Part shown: positions 42,678 through 50,890 of the stretch, piece after piece | Layout of the letters: each line of letters begins with the position of its first letter | Numbering within the stretch: the first letter of the stretch is position 1 | Source: G963665185 sp049723905 | GTDB taxonomy: Bacteria > Desulfobacterota > Desulfovibrionia > Desulfovibrionales > Desulfovibrionaceae | Assembly (NCBI RefSeq): GCF_049723905.1 | Contig: NZ_JBJKFD010000001.1 | Span: 62,001 to 126,000 of the forward strand | DNA length: 64,000 bases | Direction of reading: 5' to 3' | The notes under the pieces: generated by a model | Told to the model about the DNA's origin: nothing | Database searches by the model: none | The model's input: only the letters and a program-made list of their open reading frames with translations | Made by a program: the position numbers and the translations under genes

Positions 42678-43517
42678 ATGTTGATTCGCTGTTGGGGCGC
42701 GCGAGGCTCCATTCCTGTCTCGGGCCGGGAATACCTGAAGTACGGAGGCGATACGACCTGTATCGAGGTTGTCGCGGCGTCCGGCGAGACCGTCATTGTG
42801 GACGCGGGAACAGGCATACGGAGCGTGGGAAACAGAATGCTGCTGGAGGGGCGGTTGGAGTGCACCATGCTGTTCACCCACTCCCATTGGGATCACATTC
42901 TCGGGTTCCCTTTTTTCAAGCCGATTTATCACCACAACGCGAAAATAAGCGTGCATGGCTGCCCCCTTGCCCAGGGAAATATGGAAACGCTTTTGGCTAA
43001 AACAATGGCCCCACCTTATTTTCCCGTGCCTTTCAAAGATATTGCCGCGAATGTATCCTACGAGCCGGCCTGTCTGGAAGAGATCTGTGTCGGTTCCCTT
43101 AATATAAGCAGCATTGCCCTGAACCACCCCAATATGGGGCTTGGCTATCGTTTCGAGGAGGAAGGACGGGTGTTCGTCTTCCTTACGGACAATGAGCTGG
43201 GCCAGCACCATAGAGGAGGGCGGAACTTCGAAGAGTACGTCGCGTTTTGCGCAGGGGCGCAACTGCTGCTGCACGATGCAGAGTACGATGAGGATGATTA
43301 CACCCGAACCAAAGGGTGGGGCCATTCCCTGTATTCTGATGCGGTGGAACTCGCTTTGGCGGCAGGTGTTGAGCGGTTCGGACTTTTTCATCATAATCAG
43401 GACAGGGATGACCACGGAATGGACTGCATGGTCGCCAAGTGCAAATCCTTGCTTGGAGCCCGGAATTCCACCTTGGATTGTTTTGCTGTGCAACAGGGGG
43501 AAGAGTACTCTTTGTGA
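42678..43517 (+). CDS. Metallo-beta-lactamase-fold hydrolase
   Basis: A 279-residue MBL-fold enzyme. It begins MLIRCWGARGSIPVSGREYLKYGGDTTC, the start of the subgroup related to cyclic-nucleotide phosphodiesterases and RNase Z-like hydrolases, then VDAGTG and the metal motif THSHWDH (67-73). Later ligands are LNHP, FLTDNE, LLHDAEYD and FHHNQDRDD. No signal peptide. GGGAG is upstream of the ATG at 42678. It lies 300 bp before a lone receiver gene; substrate may be a cyclic (di)nucleotide, which is inference. Confidence 0.9.
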   Translation: MLIRCWGARGSIPVSGREYLKYGGDTTCIEVVAASGETVIVDAGTGIRSVGNRMLLEGRLECTMLFTHSHWDHILGFPFFKPIYHHNAKISVHGCPLAQGNMETLLAKTMAPPYFPVPFKDIAANVSYEPACLEEICVGSLNISSIALNHPNMGLGYRFEEEGRVFVFLTDNELGQHHRGGRNFEEYVAFCAGAQLLLHDAEYDEDDYTRTKGWGHSLYSDAVELALAAGVERFGLFHHNQDRDDHGMDCMVAKCKSLLGARNSTLDCFAVQQGEEYSL

Positions 43518-43819
43518 CGTGGATGTAACCGGAAATTCGGTTCACATTTGATAAATATAATTGAATACTGTGGAGAGTTCGGTACTCTTATTCAAAGAAT
43601 TTATCCGCTTTGGTTTGAATGGTCAGTCAAAGGCTTGGAACCTGCGGGATGGGACTTTGCAGATTTGTGAGGCCGACAGGCAGCAAAAAATATGCTTTTG
43701 TTTTGATCGTGAATTTAATAGGTGTCTTGATTGCTGGTTGATTTTGAGAGACAATAAGTCCATACTATGAATCAGAGACAGTTTTCAATCCTCCATTCAA
43801 CGGCTTTGGAGTTGCTGAT
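43518..43819. other. AT-rich intergenic region
   Basis: 302 bp of AT-rich DNA before the receiver gene. A 69-codon frame from TTG 43561 exists but has no ribosome site and unconvincing composition. No hairpin or known element recognised. Confidence 0.4.
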
Positions 43820-44221
43820 ATGCGTGCACTGATCGTTGATGACGATTTTTACTGCCGCAGCTATTTGCAGGAAATTCTGCATCCCTACATGTACTGCGAT
43901 ACTGCGGTAAATGGAGATGAAGCTATTTTTGCCTTTCGGCGGGCCATCTCCGAGGAAAAGCCGTACGACCTTATTTGTCTGGATATTGTTATGCCTGAAA
44001 TCGACGGGCACAAGGCTCTGCGTGAAATCCGCGCCATAGAGAAAGAAAACGGCGTGGATGAGGATAACGGAGTCAAAGTGGTAATAACCACAGTGCTCGA
44101 CGACAACGAGGAAACGCATAATGCGTTTTTTCTGGGCGGCGCAACATCGTATATGGTCAAGCCCATTGATGAGGCCGTGATTTTATCCGAACTTCGCAAG
44201 CTTGGGTTGATCAGATTGTAA
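43820..44221 (+). CDS. Stand-alone response-regulator receiver
   Basis: A 133-residue receiver domain with nothing attached, CheY-like. Acidic pair in LIVDDDFYCRSYL, phospho-acceptor Asp in LICLDIVMPEIDG, Thr in VITTVLDDNEE and the Lys in MVKPIDE. It has a 10-residue insertion of acidic residues (KENGVDEDNG) before strand 4, as in Desulfovibrio-type receivers that act in phosphorelays. Partner kinase unknown; it lies close to no kinase. A terminator follows. Confidence 0.92.
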   Translation: MRALIVDDDFYCRSYLQEILHPYMYCDTAVNGDEAIFAFRRAISEEKPYDLICLDIVMPEIDGHKALREIRAIEKENGVDEDNGVKVVITTVLDDNEETHNAFFLGGATSYMVKPIDEAVILSELRKLGLIRL

Positions 44222-44285
44222 GAGTTGCAATCGGGTTGGGACAAAATACAGCCATGTTTTCGCATGGTGTGGGTGAAGCATTCCC

Positions 44286-44320
44286 GAGGCGGCAGAAATA
44301 CATGCCGCCTCTTTTTTTTT
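44286..44320 (+). terminator. Terminator after the receiver gene
   Basis: GAGGCGGC (44286-44293) pairs with GCCGCCTC (44304-44311); nine T follow. The rest of the gap to 44670 shows no gene; it should hold the rrf2-like promoter. Confidence 0.9.
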
Positions 44321-44670
44321 CGCATAGAGGGAAAACGGGAGACATTTTCCATGATGCTTCTTCTGTGGGGGCTCATTCTTTTGCAGAAAAGGGTGCGTCG
44401 GCATGTCTCTTTCGGGATGATCTTACTGGTGGAGTCTTGTTTTTGAAATTTGCTCTGCATCTGCTTGCAAAAAACGATGCAAAATCGTGGAGTATTGCTG
44501 GCCGGGCTTGCCTCACCCACGGTTGCGGGGTAGAGTCGATTCTAGGGGATTGAACACTTCTTGATTTGAACAATGTTTGTACGGAATGGACAGCTAAAAC
44601 GGTCCGTTTATTTTGCGATTTTTGTATTGCCGAATGCTTCCCATGCCGTACCCATAGTGGAGACAGTTAT

Positions 44671-45108
44671 ATGCGGATGACAACTCGCAGTCGTTACGGC
44701 ACGAGAATGATGCTCGATATCGCCTACCATGGGCAGGACGGACCTGTTCGTGTGAACGAGATAGCCCGGCGACAAAACCTCTCAGTCAAGTATCTGGAAA
44801 AACTGGTCCGCGAGCTCAAGGCCGCCGGATTGGTCAACAGCAAGCGCGGCCCCAAAGGGGGCCATTCTCTTTCCCGCCCACCAAGTGAAATTACCGTTGG
44901 GGACATCGTACGAGTGCTTGAAGGCGGAACCACGTTGGTGGACTGCGGTGTCGACGAAGAAAGGTGCGAACGTGCGGAACATTGTCCTACCCGGGACGTG
45001 TGGGTGCGGGCCGCCAATGCCATGTACAACACGCTGGCGGAAGTAACTTTGGACGACCTGCTGCGGGATTACGATATTGCCGATCTCGGCCCCTGCGCCG
45101 ATAAATAG
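44671..45108 (+). CDS. Rrf2-family regulator with Fe-S type Cys triad
   Basis: A 145-residue Rrf2 (IscR-like) winged-helix regulator: MRMTTRSRYGTRMMLDIAYHG, VRVNEIARRQNLSVKYLEKLVRELKAAGLVNSKRGPKGGHSLSRP. Three Cys in DCGVDEERCERAEHC match the spacing seen for [Fe-S] ligands in IscR/RsrR relatives, so it probably senses iron-sulfur or redox status. The ATG at 44671 has GGAG nine bases upstream. The FAD oxidoreductase gene starts 47 bp after its stop, so the two are probably an operon. Confidence 0.9.
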   Translation: MRMTTRSRYGTRMMLDIAYHGQDGPVRVNEIARRQNLSVKYLEKLVRELKAAGLVNSKRGPKGGHSLSRPPSEITVGDIVRVLEGGTTLVDCGVDEERCERAEHCPTRDVWVRAANAMYNTLAEVTLDDLLRDYDIADLGPCADK

Positions 45109-45155
45109 AACAGACTTTTACGAGTTTTTTTCCCGCCCTCAAAGTGGGAGGTCTC

Positions 45156-46280
45156 ATGGGCAAGCGTCTTGTTCTGGCGGGCGGCGGGCACGTCCACATG
45201 TCCGCAATGAAGGGTTTGGAGCAATTCACACGGGTTGGGCACGAAGTTATTTTGGTAAGTCCGGACGAGTACCACTACTACTCCGGAATGGGGCCGGGAC
45301 TGCTGGGTGGCATGTACCGGGCTGAAGATGTTCGTTTTCATGTGGCCCGCATGGTGCAGGACAGAGGCGGGCAATTCGTGCGGGGAGCGGTTGAGCGTAT
45401 CGAGCCGGACTCCCGGCGCGTTGTCCTGAAAGACGGACAGGATTTGTCCTACGACGTACTCTCTCTGAACGTCGGAAGCCGCGTTCCCCTCAATTTCCCC
45501 GGTGCCGAAGATGCGGACAACCTGTTCGCCGTCAAACCCATCCAGGAATTGGTCGCGGCCCGGCAGAAGATCCTCGAATTCATCCACAAAGGCATTCCCC
45601 TGCAGGTACTGGTTGTTGGCGGTGGTCCCGCCGGGCTGGAGTGTGCGGGCAATATTCTCGGACTGGCCGAAGAGCACGGCGGACCTGTCGTGGTCAGCGT
45701 GGTTGCTGGCAGCCGGTTCATGGGGCGCTTTCCTTCCCGTATCCGTAGGCTTGCCCTGGACAATCTGTCCAGACGGGGGGCCAGAATTTTGGAAGGCGTC
45801 CGTCTGGATCGTTTCAATACCAACCAGGCTGTGCTTTCGGATGGTTCCCGCATCGCCTTTCATGTGGGCATCCTGGCTGTGGGGGTGAGCATGCCGGAAG
45901 TGCTGGCCGACTCCGGTCTGGACTGTGGGCCGGGCGGGGGAGTGCTGGTCAACGAGCATCTGCAAAGTGTTTCCCATGCCGAGATCTTCGGCGGCGGAGA
46001 CTGCATCGATTTTCAGCCGTCGCCATTGGACAAGGTCGGCGTGTATGCGGTCCGGGAAAATCCTGTACTGACGCATAACCTTCTGGCGGCTTTGGATAGG
46101 CGCCCCTTACAGACTTTTGATCCGGGAACACCCGACTACCTGCTGCTCTTCAACCTGGGCGACGGTACGGCAATCTTGTCCAAACATGGTTTTTCCCTGC
46201 GCCATGGCCTGGCAATGAAACTCAAGGACTACATCGACCGCAAATTCATGCGGGAGTTTCAAGTGTCGGGAGAAGTCTGA
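45156..46280 (+). CDS. FAD-dependent pyridine nucleotide oxidoreductase, SelD-fusion-partner type
   Basis: A 374-residue NDH-2/sulfide-quinone-reductase-like flavoprotein. FAD motif LVLAGGGHVHMSAMKGL, then SPDEYHYYSGMGPGLLGGMY, NAD motif VLVVGGGPAGLECAGNIL, and the second FAD site AEIFGGGDCIDF. The GGGH(A/V)H and YSGMxPG motifs are those of the subfamily found fused to the N-terminus of SelD in some bacteria. A CxxC redox pair is absent. With a Sec-type selD in the same window, a link to selenium metabolism is possible but unproven. GGGAGG precedes the ATG at 45156. It is downstream of the Rrf2-type gene. Confidence 0.85.
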   Translation: MGKRLVLAGGGHVHMSAMKGLEQFTRVGHEVILVSPDEYHYYSGMGPGLLGGMYRAEDVRFHVARMVQDRGGQFVRGAVERIEPDSRRVVLKDGQDLSYDVLSLNVGSRVPLNFPGAEDADNLFAVKPIQELVAARQKILEFIHKGIPLQVLVVGGGPAGLECAGNILGLAEEHGGPVVVSVVAGSRFMGRFPSRIRRLALDNLSRRGARILEGVRLDRFNTNQAVLSDGSRIAFHVGILAVGVSMPEVLADSGLDCGPGGGVLVNEHLQSVSHAEIFGGGDCIDFQPSPLDKVGVYAVRENPVLTHNLLAALDRRPLQTFDPGTPDYLLLFNLGDGTAILSKHGFSLRHGLAMKLKDYIDRKFMREFQVSGEV

Positions 46281-46309
46281 CCCGGCAACGCTATCGTACC
46301 TTTTCAATC

Positions 46310-46350
46310 AACAAGGGCCTCCTGGAAAAAATCCGGAGGCCTTTGTTGTT
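46310..46350 (+). terminator. Terminator after the oxidoreductase gene
   Basis: AACAAGGGCCTCC (46310-46322) pairs with GGAGGCCTTTGTT (46335-46347, one G-U pair). It lies between convergent genes; the T tract is broken by G. Confidence 0.7.
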
Positions 46351-46391
46351 GCAGGGGAAAGCGTTTTGAGGCTGCTTCGGCCGCCTCGATT

Positions 46392-47768
46392 TTACACCTT
46401 TCCCAGGTCTTTTGCGGGAACCCCGGTCTTGAGATTGTGCTCTATTGCTTCCAAGGTCACTCCCCTGGTCTCCGGCACATATCTTCGGCAGAAGACCCAA
46501 CCGGCCACTCCGACCAAGGCGTACAGCCAGAATGCTCCAGGCTTGCCAAGCGTTTCCGTGATGGACAGGAAGGTCATTGCCACCACAAAGTTGAAACCCC
46601 AGTTGGACAGTGTTGCCACACTCATGGCCTTGCCCCGGATGGTGGTGGGATAAATTTCGGAGATGAGCAGCCAGGCAATGGGGCCCAGGCTGATGGCGAA
46701 ACATGCGATGTAGGCCAACATGCTGCCGATGGCGATCCACTTGAGCAGACCACCCAGCTGTGTCTCAAAAAAGAAGGCGCCGCCCAGGACCACCAGGCTG
46801 GCGCTCATGCCCAGAAGGCCGAACGAAAGCAGCGGCTTGCGCCCAAGTCTGTCGATGAGCCGAATCGATACAATGGTGAAGAGCACATTGATGATGCCAA
46901 CGCTGACCGTGGCGGTAATGGCCGAAATTTCCGACGTGAACCCGGCCATCTGGAAGATGGTGGGGGCGTAGTAGATGACCGTGTTGATGCCCGTGGCCTG
47001 TTGGATGAGCATGATGCCGACGCCGATGATGAGGGCCGGGCGCAGCCAGGGGGCAAGCAGGTCGCGTAGCGTTCCCTGGTTTTCTGCCTCGCCCATGGTT
47101 TGGCGTATCATGGCGGCTTCTGCCGCGGCTTCGTCTGAGGGCAGGAGTTTTTTCAGCACGTTCATGGCCTCGGCGTCGCGGCTTTTGGACATGAGCCAGC
47201 GGGGAGTTTCCGGCAGAAAGAGCATGCCGACAAACAATGCTATGGCCGGGACAACGCCGCACAGAAACATGACGCGCCAGCCCAGCCCCAAACGGGCGCA
47301 GGCATCATCCACAAAGTAGGAGACCAGGATGCCGATGGTGATCATCAGCTGGTTCAGCGAGACAAGTGCCCCCCGCATGGCTGGCGGAGATATTTCGGAA
47401 ATATACAGCGGCACGCAGAACGAGGCCACGCCGATTGCCATGCCGAGGACAAGGCGTCCGTAGGCGAGTCCGATCATGTTTTGAGCCATGGCCGCCCAAA
47501 TGGTGCCGAAGGCAAAGACAAGGGCTGTGATCAGAACGACTTTTTTTCTGCCGAATCGGTCAGTTACCTGGCCGGAGAAAAACGCTCCCAGCATGGCTCC
47601 TATCAGAACGGCGCTGACCACGATTTCCTGTTGCAGTGCGCTCAGGGCGAACTCCTGGCGGATGAACAGCAACGCTCCGGATATGACACCCGTGTCGAAC
47701 CCGAAAAGCAGGCCGCCCATGGCGGCCACGCCTGCCACGACATACGCGAATTTCGATGTCTGCTGCAT
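46392..47768 (-). CDS. MFS sugar porter family transporter
   Basis: A 458-residue, 12-helix sugar:proton symporter-like protein. Signature motifs are GGLLFGFDTGVISGAL, DRFGRKKV, PLYISEISPPAMRGALVSLNQL, PETPRWL, QQATGINTVIYYAPTIFQMAG, DRLGRKPLL, PIAWLLISEIYPTTIRGKAMS and PETRGVTLE. These define the XylE/GalP/AraE sugar porters. Sugar specificity cannot be read off. It is monocistronic, divergent from nothing and convergent with the FAD oxidoreductase. A sugar porter is somewhat unusual in a sulfate reducer. Confidence 0.94.
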   Translation of the reverse strand: MQQTSKFAYVVAGVAAMGGLLFGFDTGVISGALLFIRQEFALSALQQEIVVSAVLIGAMLGAFFSGQVTDRFGRKKVVLITALVFAFGTIWAAMAQNMIGLAYGRLVLGMAIGVASFCVPLYISEISPPAMRGALVSLNQLMITIGILVSYFVDDACARLGLGWRVMFLCGVVPAIALFVGMLFLPETPRWLMSKSRDAEAMNVLKKLLPSDEAAAEAAMIRQTMGEAENQGTLRDLLAPWLRPALIIGVGIMLIQQATGINTVIYYAPTIFQMAGFTSEISAITATVSVGIINVLFTIVSIRLIDRLGRKPLLSFGLLGMSASLVVLGGAFFFETQLGGLLKWIAIGSMLAYIACFAISLGPIAWLLISEIYPTTIRGKAMSVATLSNWGFNFVVAMTFLSITETLGKPGAFWLYALVGVAGWVFCRRYVPETRGVTLEAIEHNLKTGVPAKDLGKV

Positions 47769-47967
47769 CTCTTCTCCTTATCCATACGGGCTGGTGTGCC
47801 GGTGCAATCTTACAGAAGCCTCTGTCTGGATACACGCTTTCCCTGTTGCAATACAGGGGGGGCGGAAAGGAAAAACGTCTTTGTTTCCGTGCGCGGAGAT
47901 TGGGGAGGGCGGAAGGGGAGTAAGCAGGCATGGCCGTCGCACAGGATGATGCGGGTTGCGGGACCAT

Positions 47968-48022
47968 GCCTACTTGGGGCCTACTTGGGGCCTACTTTGG
48001 GCCTACTTTGGGCCTGCCTTGG
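47968..48022. repeat. Five tandem 11-bp repeats
   Basis: Units GCCTACTTGGG (two copies), GCCTACTTTGG (two copies) and a diverged GCCTGCCTTGG run head to tail. They lie between the promoter side of the sugar porter and the 3' end of the receiver gene at 48060; length variation by slippage would be expected. Confidence 0.9.
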
Positions 48023-48059
48023 AATTCGTTGGGGCGGTAAAGTTTTTTTCGTTGGACGG

Positions 48060-48446
48060 TTACCTTCCGGCCATGGCTCGGCGGATGCTTTTTATGATGT
48101 CGTCCAACTCGGTAGGCTTGACCAGATAGTCGAACGCACCGAGTTTGAGACTTTGCTTGGCCTCGGCCTCTCCACCGTGGCCGGTAAGGATGATGACCTT
48201 GAGCCTGGGGTCCATTATCTTGCAGACCTTGAGCGTTTCAAGCCCATCCACATCCTCCATTTTGAGATCAAGGAGGATTACTTCGAAATCCTGTTTGCGC
48301 AGGGTCTGAATGGCCTCCCGGCCGCTGTTGGCAACGGCGGTGTTGAGGCCGCGTACCTCCAGACGCTTGGAGAGCGCTTTGGCGTAGGACGCTTCATCAT
48401 CAACAATCAGCACCCGGACAGGAAAATCGACTTTATCCGGACTCAT
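48060..48446 (-). CDS. Stand-alone receiver domain (second of a pair)
   Basis: A 128-residue receiver: VLIVDDEASYAKALSKRL, phospho-acceptor in VILLDLKMEDVDG, Thr in IILTGHGGEAEAKQSL and Lys in YLVKPTELDD. No output domain. Its start overlaps the stop of the upstream receiver gene (ATGA). It is the last gene of a kinase-receiver-receiver operon and its 3' side carries the tandem 11-bp repeats. Confidence 0.93.
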   Translation of the reverse strand: MSPDKVDFPVRVLIVDDEASYAKALSKRLEVRGLNTAVANSGREAIQTLRKQDFEVILLDLKMEDVDGLETLKVCKIMDPRLKVIILTGHGGEAEAKQSLKLGAFDYLVKPTELDDIIKSIRRAMAGR

Positions 48447-48877
48447 CCCGCGTACCTGTTGGTGATTTCCTTGAGCTGGGCCTGCATGATCTTTTCTTCA
48501 TGCCGTTCCTTTTTTTCCTTGGCCTGGCTCACCACCTGTATGAGGTTCTCGATATCACAGGGCTTCATCAGGTAATCGAACGCGCCTTTTTTCATGCCAT
48601 CGATGGCTGTTTCTATGGTGGCATGGCCGGTCAGCATGATGACTTCCACCAGGGGGAAGCGCGTGCGGATTTCATGCAAAACCTGCAATCCGTCCATGCC
48701 CGGCATTTTCACGTCCAGAATGAGCACGTCGATTTCATTGTCCTTCTCCAGTATTTCCAGCGCTTTGGCTCCGCTGTCTGCGGTACGGACGTCCAGATCG
48801 CGCGAGGAGAGTCTTTTTTCCATAATAGCCAGAAAACTCGTTTCATCGTCAACCAGAAGAACCTTGGCGATGGTCAT
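48443..48877 (-). CDS. Receiver domain with C-terminal helix
   Basis: A 144-residue response regulator: LLVDDETSFLAIMEKRL, phospho-acceptor in LILDVKMPGMDG, VIMLTGHATIETAIDGMKKGAFDYLMKP. A basic helical tail of about 25 residues follows (QAKEKKERHEEKIMQAQLKEITNRYAG), with no DNA-binding domain. It lies 15 bp after the histidine kinase gene and overlaps the next receiver gene, so it is a likely direct target of that kinase. Confidence 0.93.
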   Translation of the reverse strand: MTIAKVLLVDDETSFLAIMEKRLSSRDLDVRTADSGAKALEILEKDNEIDVLILDVKMPGMDGLQVLHEIRTRFPLVEVIMLTGHATIETAIDGMKKGAFDYLMKPCDIENLIQVVSQAKEKKERHEEKIMQAQLKEITNRYAG

Positions 48878-48892
48878 GTTATTCTCCCATTG

Positions 48893-50629
48893 CTATGAGT
48901 TGCGTTGTTCCTTGGTGGAAATCGGAATACTCACGTGGAACACCGTGCCCACGTTGACTTCGCTTTCCACGGTTATTTCCCCACCCATTTTGTTCACCAC
49001 ACCAAAGCAGATGGCCAACCCAAGGCCAGTGCCCTTGCCAACGGGCTTGGTGGTGTAGAAGGGTTCGAAAATTCGGGCCAGATTGGCCGGGGCAATGCCC
49101 TGCCCGTTGTCCTCCACATCGATGACGATATGGTCGTCCTGGCTTTTTGCGCGGACGACGATACGCCCCGAATCTTTTTCTATGGCGTCTATGGCGTTGT
49201 TGATCAGGTTCAGGACCACCTGTTGCAGCTCCGTGGACGAGGCCATGATTGCCGGCAGGCCCGGCTCGAATTCCTTTTCCACGGTAATGTTGTTGAAGCG
49301 GGCCTTTTGCGCCGTCAGCGAGATCATCTCCTGCAGCAGGTCAATAACGTCCACTTCGTTCACCCGCGGGTCGGTGCGCCGGGCAAAGCTCAAAAGCTTG
49401 TGGGTTATCTCCTTGCAGCGTCGTCCCTGGATGTTGATTTCACTCAGGGAGTCGTTGATCTCCTTCATGCCTTCTTCTTTCTTGTAGTCGCCCAGTTTTA
49501 TGAGATCCTGTATCCAGCCCGCCGATTCGATCATTATCGCCACCGGGTTGTTGATCTCGTGGGCAATGCCCGCAGCCAGTTCCCCGATGGCGGCCAGCTT
49601 GCCTGTTTCCACCATTTGCTTCTGCATGACTTCCTGGGTCTTTTCCGCGGTGCACAGTTTGCGCAGCATGCGCGTGGACAGGTAGGTCACGGTGATGACG
49701 ATGCAGAGCGCGCCGAAAATAGTGATGGCCAGACCGGCTATGCGGGCGTTGTACAAGGTGACGAGGGCGTCGCTTTTCAACTGCTGCACAACCAGAATCC
49801 AATTGCTGCTTTTCAGCGGGGCGGTCACAAGAAGGTACTGCTTGCCGTTGCTTGCGGTATGTTCGCGCAGAACAGGACTTGTGCCGGTATAGGGCGTGTT
49901 GACCAACAGCTTGATGATGTCGGGATCAATAGCAATGTCGCTGCGCCGTTGGGTCTGGAAATGGCCTTCGCGGTTGATGACAAAGGCGGCTCCGGTTTCG
50001 CCTATGCGTATGCCTTTGACCAGGGCGTTGAAGTCGGCAAAGTTGATGGTGGCGCGCAAAAGCCACGGCTTGCCCTGGTGCATGATCTGCGACGTGACGA
50101 TAAAGTGGGGGATGCGCCGGATGCCCAGAAAAACATTGCTGATGAATGTTTTTTTCTTGATGGCCTGGCGGAACCATTCGGCATCGGCGTAATTGGCTTC
50201 ACCAAGTTTGTAGGGCCCGGCATAGGCCACTTGGTTACCTTGCTGGTCGATCAGCCCGATGTCGTCGAATATACCGGGATACACGGCTTTGAGGTTTTCC
50301 AGGTGCACATCCATGCTGCGCGGTTGCAGCAGCTCTTCCGCGCTGCTGGATATGGTCACCATGCGGATGTTGGCCTGCCGTTCGGTCAGGTATACGTCAA
50401 TATCGCGGGCATTGCGTTCCACGAATGCCTTGAGATAGTCGCTGACCTTTTCGGAATAGGCCGAGTCGAAAAAAGAATAGAGAACCCATGTACTCAGAAA
50501 CAGGGCGGTAAGGGATACCAGTATGGACATGAACATCATACGCCGTCCCAGGCTGATGCCTGTCATGTCCTGTTGAGCCTCGACTTCTGTTTTTCGCGAG
50601 AAGCCTACGCTCCGTGTTTCGCCAGCCAT
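48893..50629 (-). CDS. Membrane sensor histidine kinase with dCache-type sensor
   Basis: A 578-residue kinase. TM1 (about 30-52), a periplasmic double-Cache-like domain (IDVYLTERQANIRMVTISSS through KSSNWILVVQQ), TM2 (IAGLAITIFGALCIVITVTYL), HisKA with His357 (GELAAGIAHEINNPVAIM) and HATPase (NLINNAIDAI, DNGQGIAPAN, KGTGLGLAIC). The HEINNP motif and dCache sensor are like those of DctB/NtrB-type kinases for carboxylates. Given an SLC13 transporter gene 3 kb upstream on the same strand, C4-dicarboxylate or sulfate-like ligand sensing is plausible. GGGAG precedes the ATG. Confidence 0.93.
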   Translation of the reverse strand: MAGETRSVGFSRKTEVEAQQDMTGISLGRRMMFMSILVSLTALFLSTWVLYSFFDSAYSEKVSDYLKAFVERNARDIDVYLTERQANIRMVTISSSAEELLQPRSMDVHLENLKAVYPGIFDDIGLIDQQGNQVAYAGPYKLGEANYADAEWFRQAIKKKTFISNVFLGIRRIPHFIVTSQIMHQGKPWLLRATINFADFNALVKGIRIGETGAAFVINREGHFQTQRRSDIAIDPDIIKLLVNTPYTGTSPVLREHTASNGKQYLLVTAPLKSSNWILVVQQLKSDALVTLYNARIAGLAITIFGALCIVITVTYLSTRMLRKLCTAEKTQEVMQKQMVETGKLAAIGELAAGIAHEINNPVAIMIESAGWIQDLIKLGDYKKEEGMKEINDSLSEINIQGRRCKEITHKLLSFARRTDPRVNEVDVIDLLQEMISLTAQKARFNNITVEKEFEPGLPAIMASSTELQQVVLNLINNAIDAIEKDSGRIVVRAKSQDDHIVIDVEDNGQGIAPANLARIFEPFYTTKPVGKGTGLGLAICFGVVNKMGGEITVESEVNVGTVFHVSIPISTKEQRNS

Positions 50630-50801
50630 ATGACATCTCCCTGTGTGTCAGGGTTACGGTCGTGCCGGTGATCGTTGCGGTGTCTGCGCAAACCATCCGG
50701 CCCGCCCCGTTACCAAACGTGGGTCAAATGCCGCAGCCGCCAAGGTAAAGGTCCCTCCCCAGTTTCCTTTTCCCGGTTTCGTATAGTTCCGTATAATGCA
50801 G

Positions 50802-50832
50802 GGATTGCGGAAATTTCCGGCAATCCTTTTTT
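50802..50832 (+). other. Terminator-like hairpin on the strand opposite to its genes
   Basis: GGATTGC-GGAAA pairs with TTTCC-GCAATCC (50802-50826, one bulge), followed by six T on the plus strand. Both neighbouring genes are on the minus strand, where no T tract follows. It may end an antisense transcript or act as a leader hairpin for the kinase operon. Confidence 0.55.
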
Positions 50833-50890
50833 GTTCAGAGGCCGCCCGTTCGGTTTGCAGACGAGACGGACAGCCTGTTGTTTTACGACC

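Noticed and set aside
43561..43770. 69-codon frame before the receiver gene
   Set aside because: TTG start without a ribosome site and no family; kept only as a remote possibility.
47968..48022. The 11-bp repeats as a CRISPR array
   Set aside because: Units are far too short and have no spacers; no cas gene is near.
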